Below, one piece after another: positions 17,957 through 28,452 of a DNA stretch of 59,365 bases. The stretch is from Streptomyces sp. MBT53 (GTDB lineage: Bacteria; Actinomycetota; Actinomycetes; Streptomycetales; Streptomycetaceae). The DNA lies in assembly GCF_016654115.1 (NCBI RefSeq), contig NZ_JAEQAZ010000035.1, forward strand, positions 1-59,365. The letters run 5' to 3'. Numbering within the stretch: position 1 is the stretch's first letter; each line of letters starts with the position of its first letter. The notes under the pieces are model-generated. The model was not told the origin of the DNA and searched no databases. It was given only the letters and a program-made list of their open reading frames with translations. The position numbers were made by a program, and so were the translations under genes.

Positions 17957-19510
17957 TCAGCCCATGAACTTCTTGAACTCGTCCGGGAGCTCGAAGTCCT
18001 GGGCGCCCTGCTGGGGCAGCCCCAGCGGGTTGCCGCCCTGGGCTCCGGCCTCGCGGCGCTGAGCCTCCTCCAGCTCCTGCTGCTTGCGCTTCATCGGGTT
18101 GCCGGAACGCTGCTTGCCCTTGGCCTGCTTGGGCTGCTTCTTGGTGCGGCCGGGGCCGCCACCCATGCCCGGCATCCCCGGCATGCCGGGCATCCCGCCA
18201 CCCTGCGCCATGCGGGACATCATCTTGCGGGCCTCGAAGAACCGCTCGACCAGGCCCTTCACGGCGCTGACCTCGACGCCGGAACCCTTGGCGATACGGG
18301 CGCGGCGCGAGCCGTTGATGATGGTCGGCTCGGCGCGCTCGGCCGGGGTCATCGACTTGATGATCGCGGCCGTGCGGTCGACGTCCCGCTCGTCCAGGTT
18401 GTTGATCTGGTCCTTGATCTGGCCCATGCCCGGGAGCATGCCGAGCAGCTTGCTGATGCTGCCCATCTTCCGGACCTGTTCCATCTGGGACAGGAAGTCG
18501 TCGAGGGTGAAGTCCTGGCCCTTCTTGGACGCCAGCTTGGAGGCCATCTTCTCGGCCTCTTCTTGGCTGAACGTCTTCTCCGCCTGCTCGATCAGGGTGA
18601 GCAGGTCACCCATGTCGAGGATGCGGGAGGCCATCCGGTCCGGGTGGAAGGCGTCGAAGTCGTCGAGCTTCTCGCCGTTCGACGCGAACATGATCGGCTT
18701 GCCGGTGACCGAGGCGATCGACAGGGCCGCACCACCGCGGGCATCGCCGTCGAGCTTGGAGAGCACCACGCCGTCGAAGCCGACGCCGTCGCGGAAGGCC
18801 TCGGCGGTGTTGACCGCGTCCTGGCCGATCATCGCGTCGACGACGAACAGGATCTCGTCCGGGCTGACCGCGTCGCGGATGTCCGCGGCCTGCTGCATCA
18901 GTTCCTGGTCGATGCCGAGGCGGCCTGCGGTGTCCACGATCACGATGTCGTGGACCTTGGACTTGGCGAACTCGATGGAGTCCTTGGCGACCTTGACCGG
19001 GTCCCCGACGCCGTTGCCCGGCTCGGGCGCGTAGATCGCGACACCGGCGCGCTCGGCGACGACGCTCAGCTGGTTCACCGCGTTGGGGCGCTGAAGGTCG
19101 GCGGCGACGAGCAGCGGCGAGTGCCCCTGGTCCTTGAGCCACTTGCCGAGCTTGCCCGCGAGGGTCGTCTTACCGGCACCCTGGAGACCCGCGAGCATGA
19201 TCACGGTCGGCGGGTTCTTGGCGAACCGCAGGCGCCGGGTCTCGCCGCCGAGGATCGTGACGAGTTCCTCGTTGACGATCTTCACGACCTGCTGGGCCGG
19301 GTTGTTCAGCGCCCGGTTGAGATCGGCGCCGAGAGCACGCTCCTTGACGTTCTTGATGAACGTACGGACGACCGGCAGCGCCACGTCCGCTTCCAGCAGC
19401 GCGATCCGGATCTCACGCGCGGTGGCGTCGATGTCCGCCTCGGAGAGCCGTCCCTTGCCGCGCAGGTTCTTGAAAGTGGCTGAGAGGCGATCAGAGAGAG
19501 TATCGAACAC
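17957..19510 (-). CDS. ffh: Signal recognition particle protein Ffh (SRP54)
   Basis: 517 residues. N domain, then the GTPase (G) domain with AGLQGAGKTTLAGKLG, DTAGRLGID and TKLDG-like (LSKLDGDARGG) motifs, and a Met/Gly-rich M domain near the C-terminus that binds 4.5S RNA and signal sequences (GGGMPGMPGMPGMGG). It delivers nascent membrane proteins to FtsY, whose gene is at 27074-28276 in this window. GTG start with GAGGA 11-15 nt upstream. It lies upstream of ftsH and downstream of the nitrogen operon. Confidence 0.97.
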   Translation of the reverse strand: MFDTLSDRLSATFKNLRGKGRLSEADIDATAREIRIALLEADVALPVVRTFIKNVKERALGADLNRALNNPAQQVVKIVNEELVTILGGETRRLRFAKNPPTVIMLAGLQGAGKTTLAGKLGKWLKDQGHSPLLVAADLQRPNAVNQLSVVAERAGVAIYAPEPGNGVGDPVKVAKDSIEFAKSKVHDIVIVDTAGRLGIDQELMQQAADIRDAVSPDEILFVVDAMIGQDAVNTAEAFRDGVGFDGVVLSKLDGDARGGAALSIASVTGKPIMFASNGEKLDDFDAFHPDRMASRILDMGDLLTLIEQAEKTFSQEEAEKMASKLASKKGQDFTLDDFLSQMEQVRKMGSISKLLGMLPGMGQIKDQINNLDERDVDRTAAIIKSMTPAERAEPTIINGSRRARIAKGSGVEVSAVKGLVERFFEARKMMSRMAQGGGMPGMPGMPGMGGGPGRTKKQPKQAKGKQRSGNPMKRKQQELEEAQRREAGAQGGNPLGLPQQGAQDFELPDEFKKFMG

Positions 19511-19564
19511 GGCGCTCGCGGTCCTCGGGGTCGGTGGCTATTGGGGAATCGCCCTCCAGGGTAT

Positions 19565-19584
19565 CCCGGTCGCACAAGACCGGG
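19565..19584 (-). terminator. Hairpin after glnD
   Basis: CCCGGTC (19565-19571) and GACCGGG (19578-19584) form a 7-bp stem around GCACAA, 8 bp past the glnD stop. It is a plausible end for the amtB-glnK-glnD transcript before ffh. No T-run follows. Confidence 0.45.
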
Positions 19585-19591
19585 TCACGGG

Positions 19592-22042
19592 TCAGCCGCG
19601 CAGGGTTTCCTCCAGTTTGCGTGCGACCGCCGTGGCCTCCTCCGTCGGCAGGGGGGTGCCCTCGGCTCCGGTGACGTAGAACGCGTCCACCGCGTTCGAC
19701 CCCAGCGTGCTGACGTGCATGCTCCGCACCCGCACCTTCGCCTCGTCCAGCGCCCGCCCGATCCGGTGCAGCAGCCCAGGTGCGTCGTGCGCCCGCACCT
19801 CGATGACCGTGGCGTGCCGGGAGGCTGCCGGGGCGACCGTGACTCGGGCCGCCGGTGCCACGACGCCCCGGCGGCGCGGGTACGCCGCGTCCCGCTCCGC
19901 CAGCCGCCCCGCGATGTCCAACGACCCGTCCAGGGCCCGTACGAGATCCGCGCGCAGCCGGGCCGCCTGGGGCAGGGAGCCGTACTCGGCGGCGACCCGC
20001 CAGTTCAGCAAGAGGACCGAGCCGTCCACGCCGGCCGGGAGGTCCAGCGCGCGCAACTCCGCCGTACGGACCGTCAGGCGGTGCATCGCCAGGACGCCCG
20101 CCACCGCGGGAAGTACGCCCGGCTGGTCCGGTACGGCGATCAGGAGTTCCACGCCGAGGGGTTCGGGGTCGCCGGAGGGCTCGTCCTCGGACGGGGGTTC
20201 GGTCTGGGCGCGGAGTGCGAGCACGGGACCGCCCGTCGCCACGGCCTCGATCGCCAGGCGCTCCTGCTCCGCCGTGGCCGCGCCCGCCTCGGGCTCCTCG
20301 GGGGCGTCCCCGGAGAGGACCGCGGCGACCCGCTTCACCAGGTCGGCGACGAGGGATGCCCGCCAGGACGACCAGGCGGCCGGGCCGGTGGCCAGCGCGT
20401 CCGCCTCGGTCAGGGCGTGCAGCAGCTCCAGCGTGCCCGTCGTACCGACCGCCTCGGCGACCGAGCGGACCGTCGCCGGGTCCTCCAGGTCGCGCCGGGT
20501 GGCCGTGTCGATGAGGAGGAGGTGATGGCGTACGAGCGTGGCGAGCACGGCGACGTCCGCTCGGTCGAAGCCGATGCGGGCGGCCACGTCCTTGGCGATG
20601 ATCTCGCCGGCCACGGAGTGGTCGCCGGGCCAGCCCTTGCCGATGTCGTGCAGCAGCGCGGAGACCAGCAGGAGGTCGGGGCGGCTGACACGACGGGCGA
20701 ACTCCGAGGCGCGGACGGCCGTTTCGATGAGGTGCCGGTCGACGGTCCAGATGTGCACGGCGTTGCGCTGCGGACGGCAGCGCACCCGCTCCCAGTCCGG
20801 GAGGAGCCGCGTGATCAGGCCTTCCGCCTCCAGCGCCTCCCACACGTCCACCGTCGGCTGTCCGGAACCGAGCAGCGTCACGAGCTGTTCGCGCGCCTCG
20901 GCGGGCCAGGGCGTGGGCAGCGGGCGCACGGTGGTCGCCATGCGCCGTACGGCGTGCAGGGAGAGCGGGAGTCCGGCCTGCGCGGCGGCAGCGGCGGCGC
21001 GCAGCGGGAGGACGGGGTCGCGTTCGGGGCGGGCGGCGCGGGCGAGCACGACCTCGCCGTCCTGCTCCACGACGCCTTCGGCGAGCGGGGAGCGCTCGGC
21101 GGTCGGTTTGGCACCGCCCCCGAGCATGGCGCGCAGCCTCGGCCGCACGGCCCGCGACCGCAGCACGCGCCCCACCTCGCGCCAGGTGACATCACTGGCG
21201 TACGACACGACGCGTGCCGCTTCGTAGACCTGGCGCAGCAGGGTGTCCGCGTCGAGGAGGCCGAGTTCGGCGGCGACCTGGTCCTGTTCCTGGAGCGCGA
21301 GCCGGTCGGTGGCGCGGCCGGTGGTGAGGTGCAGGGCGTCGCGCACGTCGAGGAGGCGGCGTCTGGCGTCGGCGAGGCCCTCGCGCGGGGCGTCGGCGAG
21401 CCACGAGGCCGCTACGGCGCGCAGCGCGGTGGCGTCGCGGAGGCCGCCGCGGGCCTCCTTGAGGTCGGGTTCGAGGAGGTACTGCAACTCGCCCTGGCGC
21501 TCGGCGCGTTCGGCGCAGAGTTCCTGGAGTTCGGGGAGGCGTTTGGGCGCCTGGTTGCGCCAGTCGGCGAGGACGGCCGTGCGCAGGGAGGCGGTCAGGC
21601 CGAGGTCGCCTGCGATGTGGCGGGCGTCCAGGAGGCCGAGCTGGACCTTGAGATCCTCGCCGGCGGTCTTGCGGGCCTCGGCCGGAGTGCGGACCGAGTG
21701 GTCCAGGGCGAGGCCGAGGTCCCAGACGGGGTACCAGATGCGGTCGGCCAGGGCGGCCACCGCGCCGGAGTCGGAGCCGTCGTGCAGGAGGAGCAGGTCG
21801 AGGTCGCTGCGCGGGGAGAGTTCACCGCGGCCGTAGCCGCCTACGGCGACCAGGGAGACGCCCTTGAGTGCTTCGTTGCCGGCGGCGAAGAGGCCGGTCA
21901 GCCAGTCGTCGGTCAGTTCGGCGAGGGCGGCACGGCGCGGCGGCCCGGACCGCGCCCCCTCAGTGAGGAGGCGCAGCCGGGCCGCCGCGTAGCCGCTGGG
22001 TCCGGAGTCCTCTGCATCCTTGCGCACGTCCGTACTCGTCAC
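19592..22042 (-). CDS. glnD: [Protein-PII] nucleotidylyltransferase GlnD
   Basis: 816 residues. N-terminal nucleotidyltransferase (VAVGGYGRGELSPRSDLDLL), an HD phosphohydrolase domain (VSALLHDIGKGWPGDHS) and two C-terminal ACT repeats that sense glutamine. In enteric bacteria GlnD uridylylates PII; in S. coelicolor it was shown to adenylylate GlnK at Tyr51. The open frame reaches 22147, but the GTG at 22042 has AGGAG 7 nt upstream and gives the normal N-terminus. It is the third gene of the amtB-glnK-glnD operon, 25 bp after glnK. Confidence 0.95.
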   Translation of the reverse strand: MTSTDVRKDAEDSGPSGYAAARLRLLTEGARSGPPRRAALAELTDDWLTGLFAAGNEALKGVSLVAVGGYGRGELSPRSDLDLLLLHDGSDSGAVAALADRIWYPVWDLGLALDHSVRTPAEARKTAGEDLKVQLGLLDARHIAGDLGLTASLRTAVLADWRNQAPKRLPELQELCAERAERQGELQYLLEPDLKEARGGLRDATALRAVAASWLADAPREGLADARRRLLDVRDALHLTTGRATDRLALQEQDQVAAELGLLDADTLLRQVYEAARVVSYASDVTWREVGRVLRSRAVRPRLRAMLGGGAKPTAERSPLAEGVVEQDGEVVLARAARPERDPVLPLRAAAAAAQAGLPLSLHAVRRMATTVRPLPTPWPAEAREQLVTLLGSGQPTVDVWEALEAEGLITRLLPDWERVRCRPQRNAVHIWTVDRHLIETAVRASEFARRVSRPDLLLVSALLHDIGKGWPGDHSVAGEIIAKDVAARIGFDRADVAVLATLVRHHLLLIDTATRRDLEDPATVRSVAEAVGTTGTLELLHALTEADALATGPAAWSSWRASLVADLVKRVAAVLSGDAPEEPEAGAATAEQERLAIEAVATGGPVLALRAQTEPPSEDEPSGDPEPLGVELLIAVPDQPGVLPAVAGVLAMHRLTVRTAELRALDLPAGVDGSVLLLNWRVAAEYGSLPQAARLRADLVRALDGSLDIAGRLAERDAAYPRRRGVVAPAARVTVAPAASRHATVIEVRAHDAPGLLHRIGRALDEAKVRVRSMHVSTLGSNAVDAFYVTGAEGTPLPTEEATAVARKLEETLRG

Positions 22043-22067
22043 CCAGCGACTCCTGTTCGTTTCTTTT

Positions 22068-23737
<1,670 letters not shown>

Positions 23738-23840
23738 CGGCGTCTCCTCGTCGGTTGTACGGCCCCGTGCGGGCGAAGCCTGGATGCGGTCCGGTCAAGG
23801 CGGGGGGTCCGGTTATGCGCCATGAGATTGGCGCAGCGCG

Positions 23841-23878
23841 GTTTCGGTCGAAGCCCCACGTTGTTTCGCCGGGGTGAC
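23841..23878 (-). promoter_or_regulatory. GlnR box upstream of amtB
   Basis: On the minus strand: GTCAC-n6-GAAAC-n6-GGGCT-n6-GAAAC. This fits the actinobacterial GlnR pattern of alternating a-sites (gTnAC) and b-sites (GaAAC) with 6-nt spacers; the second a-site is degenerate. GlnR activates amtB-glnK-glnD on nitrogen limitation in S. coelicolor. The position, 104-141 bp before the ATG, suits an activator. Confidence 0.8.
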
Positions 23879-24220
23879 GAAGGCGCCGTGCGTGTTACGC
23901 GTCGATGAACTGCCGGATCTCCGGCCGGGCGATCGTTATCGTCGCGCAACCTTCCCCGGCGGCGGGAAACCGGCCGCGGCCGGAGTTCCGGCGGCGGGCG
24001 CGGGGGCGCCGGGGCATGGGGTCCTGGCCCCTTCGGCACGCTCCCCGGGCCCTGTCGGGGGTCCCCCGGCGAGGCCGACGATTCCGGCCGGACCACCGGC
24101 GCCGCGCACCACCCCGCGGACGGTCTTTCGAATACGAGTCAGGAAGGGCCGGACGGTCCTGTGACCACCCGGCCCGCACCGCCGTACCGGCCGCCGCGCG
24201 ATCCGCGGACGCACAAGAAA

Positions 24221-24297
24221 CCGGCCGCGGTCGGCCTTCCGATGACCTGGCATGGGGGAGCCGAGTCGGGCTGTTCGGGAAGGCCGGCCGCGGCCGG
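24221..24297 (-). terminator. Long stem-loop downstream of nsdA
   Basis: CCGGCCGCGGTCGGCCTTCC (24221-24240) pairs with 24278-24297 at 19 of 20 positions, loop 37 nt. Read in the nsdA direction the stem is followed by TTTCTTG, a short T-rich end, 12 bp past the stop of nsdA. It should end the nsdA transcript before the amtB control region. Confidence 0.7.
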
Positions 24298-24309
24298 GGT
24301 CTGGGTGGG

Positions 24310-25794
24310 TCAGACCGCCTCGGCGGTCTCGGGGAGCTCGATGGCGAGCCGGTCGGTGAGGTCGATGACCTCGGCCAGTTCGCCGAAGTCGCGGACCGCC
24401 GTGTCGATCGTCTTTCGGATACGAGTGTTCACGCGCTCGGAGCGCACCTTCTTGGCGACGGTCATCGCCTCGGCCGCGAGCACCGCGCCCTGCTCCGGCT
24501 CCCGCTGCAGCAGGTGCACGGTGGCCATGCCGATGAGATTGAGCGCGTACGACCGCTTGTGGTCGTCGTCCTTGGCGAAGAGGTCCACCGCCCGCTGCAT
24601 GACGGGCTCGGCCAGCGAGGCGTAGGCGGGGCTGCGGCCGGCGACGTAGGCGAGGTCGCGATAGGAGTGCGAGTTCTCGCCGTACAGCTCGGCCTCGGAG
24701 AAGAAGCGGATCCAGTCCGGGTCCGGGTCGTCCCACTCGTGTACGTCGGCGAAGGTGTCCTCGGCCATCCGGACGGCCCGCTTGCACTTCCCGGGCTGCC
24801 CCATGTTGGCGTAGGCGCGGGCCTCCATCGCATACAGCATCGACTGGGTGCGCGGGCTCGCGCAGTCCCGGCTGCCGTACTGCGCGAGGTGGATCAGCTC
24901 CAGCGCGTCGTCGGGCCGGCCGAGGTGGATCATCTGACGGCTCATGCTGGACAGCACGTACGACCCGAGCGGCTTGTCACCCGCCTCCTTCGCGGCGTGC
25001 AGGGCGAGCACGAAGTACTTCTGCGCGGTGGGCTGGAGCCCCACGTCGTACGACATCCAGCCCGCCAGCTCGGCGAGTTCGCCGGCGACCTTGAACAACT
25101 TGCGGTTGGTGGCCTCGGGTTGGGGCTCCTGGAGGAGGTCGGTCACCTCGTGCAGCTGCCCCACGACGGCCTTGCGGCGCAGACCGCCGCCGCACTGGGC
25201 GTCCCACTTGCGGAACATCGCCGTGGTGGACTCCAGGAGCTCCAACTCCGGCTTGGAGAGCCGCCCGACGTGCCGGGAGGAACCCGCCGGCTCGGGCTCC
25301 GGCGGGAGGGCCGAGGGGCCGGGGACCAGCCAGCGCTGCATGGGCTCGATGAGGGACGGCCCCGCGGACAGGGCCAGCGAGGTTCCGAGGAAGCCGCGCC
25401 GCGCCAGCATGAGGTCGCTGCGCGAGAACTCGCTGAGCAGCGCCACCGTCTGCGGGGCCGTCCAGGGCAGGTCGACGCCGGACACGGACGGTGCCTGGCG
25501 GGCGGCGCGCAGGCCCAGGTCCTCGACCGAGACGACACAGCCGAAGCGCTCGGAGAACAGCTCCGAGAGGATCCTCGGGATCGGCTCGCGCGGGTTCTCG
25601 CCGTCCAGCCAGCGGCGCACGCGGGAAGTGTCCGTGGAGATGTGGTTGGCGCCCAACTGGCGTGCCCGGCGGTTCACTTGGCGCGCCAGTTCGCCCTTGG
25701 ACCAGCCGCTGCGCACGAACCACGAGCCGAGCAGCTCATTGGGGCGCTTGTCCGTACTGGCCGCGGTCGTCCCGCCTCCGCCGTTGCCGCCCAC
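24310..25794 (-). CDS. nsdA: NsdA-type TPR regulator (negative control of differentiation)
   Basis: 494 residues. The N-terminus has an XRE-like DNA-binding or protein-interaction segment (SGWSKGELARQVNRRARQLG; TSRVRRWLDGENPREPIP) and the rest is helical with tetratricopeptide-like repeats. It matches S. coelicolor NsdA, whose loss leads to overproduction of actinorhodin and early sporulation; the mechanism is not well known. The frame reaches 25959, but GTG 25794 has a GGGG-rich site upstream and starts at the normal place. It is divergent from the primase-like gene over 446 bp. Confidence 0.92.
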   Translation of the reverse strand: MGGNGGGGTTAASTDKRPNELLGSWFVRSGWSKGELARQVNRRARQLGANHISTDTSRVRRWLDGENPREPIPRILSELFSERFGCVVSVEDLGLRAARQAPSVSGVDLPWTAPQTVALLSEFSRSDLMLARRGFLGTSLALSAGPSLIEPMQRWLVPGPSALPPEPEPAGSSRHVGRLSKPELELLESTTAMFRKWDAQCGGGLRRKAVVGQLHEVTDLLQEPQPEATNRKLFKVAGELAELAGWMSYDVGLQPTAQKYFVLALHAAKEAGDKPLGSYVLSSMSRQMIHLGRPDDALELIHLAQYGSRDCASPRTQSMLYAMEARAYANMGQPGKCKRAVRMAEDTFADVHEWDDPDPDWIRFFSEAELYGENSHSYRDLAYVAGRSPAYASLAEPVMQRAVDLFAKDDDHKRSYALNLIGMATVHLLQREPEQGAVLAAEAMTVAKKVRSERVNTRIRKTIDTAVRDFGELAEVIDLTDRLAIELPETAEAV

Positions 25795-26240
25795 TGGAAC
25801 GCCCCCATCCCTGGAACCACTTGTCGCCGCTGTGCGCCAAGCCCTATCAGAATGCCGGTAAATACGGCTTCCCGTCCCGCACTTGTCACCCTTCGAACGA
25901 GATGACGAGTTGCCTCCGGCATACCCACGAGTGCATGTGCCCCGAGGACTTGTGCACACAAAGTAATCCTACGATCACGGGTCCAGCCACGGCGATCCCG
26001 GAAACGCCACCATTCGCCACCCCTTCGAATGAACCTACGGTTGCCTCCGCACGATTCACTTGACATAGGACGGCCGGAGGTGGGCGTAGCGGTGCACGCA
26101 GGGGCGCGTGCCGCCGAGCACACCACCCGGGATGCTCCTGGGCGCCGCCTGGACCCAGCGGCACCGGGTAGGCGTGGACGCAGAGTGACGATCCGCATCC
26201 GTCTCGTAACCACCGGTGCGTCGGACCCGTTGGAGGGGGC
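25795..26240. other. 446-bp divergent region nsdA / primase-like gene
   Basis: No gene is supported. TTCGAAGGG(G)TG is present twice on the nsdA strand (about 25889-25900 and 26019-26031), and an inverted repeat TTGTGTGCACAA is at about 25950-25961. TTGACA occurs at 26060-26065 on the plus strand without a convincing -10. These may be promoter or operator parts for the two divergent genes. Confidence 0.5.
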
Positions 26241-26906
26241 ATGGGCTTCACGATCGGCAGCAGCCGGGGTATCCGCGACATCCGGTCCGGCACGCGCCGT
26301 CGCGGCCGCACCTCGGAGTGCACGGCCGTGGCCGAGTTCACCGGGCTGTGGGGCTGGGACGTGGTCGCGGGCGCGCGGGCCGCGGGCGGCGCGTGCTCCT
26401 GCGGCGACACCAAGTGCCCCGCGCCGGGCGCGCATCCCCTCGCCTTCGCCCCCGAGGTACGGGCCGGCGCGACCCTCGACGAAGTCACCGAGGCCTGGGC
26501 CGAGTTGCCGGGCGCGTCGGTGATGCTGCCGGTGGGCCGCGCCTTCGACGTCATCGAAGTGGCCGAGCCCGCGGGCCGCCGCGCACTGGCCCGCCTGGAG
26601 CGCATGGGCCTCCCCCTCGGCCCGGTGGCGGCGACCCCCGACCACCGCGCCCACTTCTTCGTGGCCCCCGGCGCAGCCGCCGAACTCCCCTCCCTCCTCT
26701 ACCGCATGGGCTGGGACGACCCCACGTCCCGCGACCTACGCGGCCTGGGCCCCGGCACCCACATCACGGCCCCACCCTCCGACCGAGCAGGCCAGGGCCC
26801 GGTCCGCTGGCTCCGCTCCCCCGCGCTCGACTCGGCGACGAGGCCGCCTGCGGCCCGCTTGTTGCTGGGCACACTGGCGTACGTGGCACACAGGTCGCGC
26901 GCATAG
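26241..26906 (+). CDS. Primase/polymerase N-terminal-like protein with degenerate active site
   Basis: 221 residues matching the orphan Streptomyces proteins annotated as bifunctional DNA primase/polymerase. Visible: the Cys/His element CSCGDTKCPAPGAHPLAF, typical of the N-terminal prim-pol domain. Where active enzymes have an Asp-x-Asp core, this protein reads FDVIEVAEPAG, so the catalytic acids look replaced. There is no helicase domain and no phage context, so it is more likely a nucleotide- or DNA-binding regulator. GGAGGGGG precedes the ATG. It is divergent from nsdA. Confidence 0.75.
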   Translation: MGFTIGSSRGIRDIRSGTRRRGRTSECTAVAEFTGLWGWDVVAGARAAGGACSCGDTKCPAPGAHPLAFAPEVRAGATLDEVTEAWAELPGASVMLPVGRAFDVIEVAEPAGRRALARLERMGLPLGPVAATPDHRAHFFVAPGAAAELPSLLYRMGWDDPTSRDLRGLGPGTHITAPPSDRAGQGPVRWLRSPALDSATRPPAARLLLGTLAYVAHRSRA

Positions 26907-26918
26907 CCGTAGAACGAC

Positions 26919-26960
26919 GAAGTGCCCGTCCCCAACGGCGAGTTGAGGGACGGGCACTTC
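26919..26960. terminator. Bidirectional hairpin between primase-like gene and ftsY
   Basis: GAAGTGCCCGTCCC (26919-26932) and GGGACGGGCACTTC (26947-26960) form an exact 14-bp stem with a 14-nt loop. Followed by TTGG on the plus strand. It lies 12 bp after the primase-like stop and serves two convergent genes, with repeat copy B between it and ftsY. Confidence 0.75.
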
Positions 26961-26977
26961 TTGGAAGAGGGCCGACC

Positions 26978-27066
26978 AAAGCGCGCCCTTCAGGGGCGCG
27001 GGGCTGTGACCTTTGCGGCTCCGCCGCGTGGGCGCGATCAGCCCCCACCGACCCGCAGCCAACAAA
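26978..27066 (+). repeat. Dispersed GC-rich palindromic repeat, copy B
   Basis: The longest match to copy A (1-94): CCCTTCAGGGGCGCGGGGCTGT, a short variable linker, TGCGGCTCCGCCGCGTGGG, and the same tail ending GCAGCCAACAA. It sits between the terminator at 26919-26960 and the ftsY stop, in a convergent intergenic gap. Confidence 0.8.
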
Positions 27067-27073
27067 CAGCCGA

Positions 27074-28276
27074 TCAGTCCCCAATAAGGGCATCGACAAA
27101 CGCCTCCGGCTCAAAGGGCGCCAAGTCATCCGCCCCCTCACCCAGCCCGATCAACTTCACCGGCACCCCCAACTCCCGCTGCACGGCAACCACGATGCCC
27201 CCCTTGGCCGTACCGTCCAGCTTGGTCAGCACAATGCCCGTGATGTCGACGACCTCGGCAAAGACCCGCGCCTGCACCAGCCCGTTCTGCCCAGTGGTCG
27301 CGTCAAGAACGAGCAGCACCTCGTCGAGCGGCGCATGCTTCTCCACGACTCGCTTGACCTTGCCCAGCTCATCCATGAGCCCGGTCTTCGTGTGCAACCG
27401 CCCGGCCGTGTCGATGAGGACGACGTCGACCCCCATCTCCTTACCCTCCTTCACCGCGTCGAACGCGACGGAGGCAGGGTCACCGGCCTCGGGCCCGCGC
27501 ACGGTGTGGGCCCCGACCCGCTCACCCCAGGTCTGCAACTGATCGGCCGCGGCGGCCCGGAACGTGTCGGCGGCACCGAGCACGACGGTACGGCCGTCGG
27601 CGACAAGCACCCGGGCGAGCTTGCCGGTGGTCGTGGTCTTGCCCGTGCCGTTGACCCCGACGACCATCACGATGCCGGGCTTGCGGTCCTCGGGCTCGGT
27701 CTTCACGGTCCGGTCGACATCCGTGCCGACCAGCTTGAGCAGTTCCTCGCGGAGCAGCGCGCGCAGCTCCTGCGGGGTCCGGGTGCCGAGCACCTTGACC
27801 CGCTCGCGGAGCGCGTCGACCAGCTCCTGGGTGGGCGCGACGCCGACGTCCGCGGTGAGGAGGGTCTCCTCGATCTCCTCCCACGTGTCCTCGTCGAGGT
27901 GCTCGCGGGACAGCAGCGTGAGCAGCCCCTGGCCGAGCGCGTTCTGCGAGCGGGAGAGCCGGGCGCGCAGCCGGACGAGGCGTCCGGCGGTCGGCTCGGG
28001 GACCTCCAGTACGGGGGCTTCCGGTGCGGGCGGTTCCTCGACGGCGACCGGGGCCGACCCGTCGGGGAGATCCACCTCCTCTATGGTCCGGCGCGCTTCG
28101 TCGCGCGGCGTCTCGGCCTCGTCGCCGATGTGCGGCTCGGCCGGCGGGGCGGTGATGTCGGGCACGGAGGTGGGCGGCGGGGGCAGCGGCTTCTTGCGCC
28201 GACTGCCGACGACGAGCCCGCCGAGCGCACCGAGCACGACCACGGCGATGACTACAGCAAGGATGACGGTTTCCAT
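27074..28276 (-). CDS. ftsY: SRP receptor FtsY
   Basis: 400 residues. It starts with a membrane helix (METVILAVVIAVVVLGALGG), then an acidic Pro-rich linker, and the NG GTPase domain with GVNGTGKTTTTGKLA, DTAGRLHTK and TKLDGTAKGG. It receives Ffh-ribosome complexes at the membrane. ATG 28276 is preferred to an ATG at 28297, since it places the membrane helix at the very N-terminus. It is divergent from the oxidoreductase gene. Confidence 0.96.
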   Translation of the reverse strand: METVILAVVIAVVVLGALGGLVVGSRRKKPLPPPPTSVPDITAPPAEPHIGDEAETPRDEARRTIEEVDLPDGSAPVAVEEPPAPEAPVLEVPEPTAGRLVRLRARLSRSQNALGQGLLTLLSREHLDEDTWEEIEETLLTADVGVAPTQELVDALRERVKVLGTRTPQELRALLREELLKLVGTDVDRTVKTEPEDRKPGIVMVVGVNGTGKTTTTGKLARVLVADGRTVVLGAADTFRAAAADQLQTWGERVGAHTVRGPEAGDPASVAFDAVKEGKEMGVDVVLIDTAGRLHTKTGLMDELGKVKRVVEKHAPLDEVLLVLDATTGQNGLVQARVFAEVVDITGIVLTKLDGTAKGGIVVAVQRELGVPVKLIGLGEGADDLAPFEPEAFVDALIGD

Positions 28277-28452
28277 AACCCACCCAGTATCAGCCATGGG
28301 CCTGGCCGGGGCCCAGCGCGGGCGCGCGGCCGAGTGGTCACCGTCGGTGTCGCCACGCCCTGGGCCGGCCCCGAACCGCTGCGGTCATGCCCATGGCCAT
28401 CTGACATACCGTCAGCTAACGTCCCCCACCACACACGGAAGGGGGACCTCCC

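Larger units (their letters stand above)
23738..24309. other. 572-bp intergenic region amtB/nsdA
   Basis: No gene is supported here. It holds the GlnR box of amtB (23841-23878) and, at its far end, the strong hairpin downstream of nsdA (24221-24297). GTCTTTCGAATACGAGT at 24123-24139 matches 16 of 17 bases of a segment within the 3' end of nsdA (24410-24426). The rest is GC-rich with short ORFs that look like chance. Confidence 0.7.
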
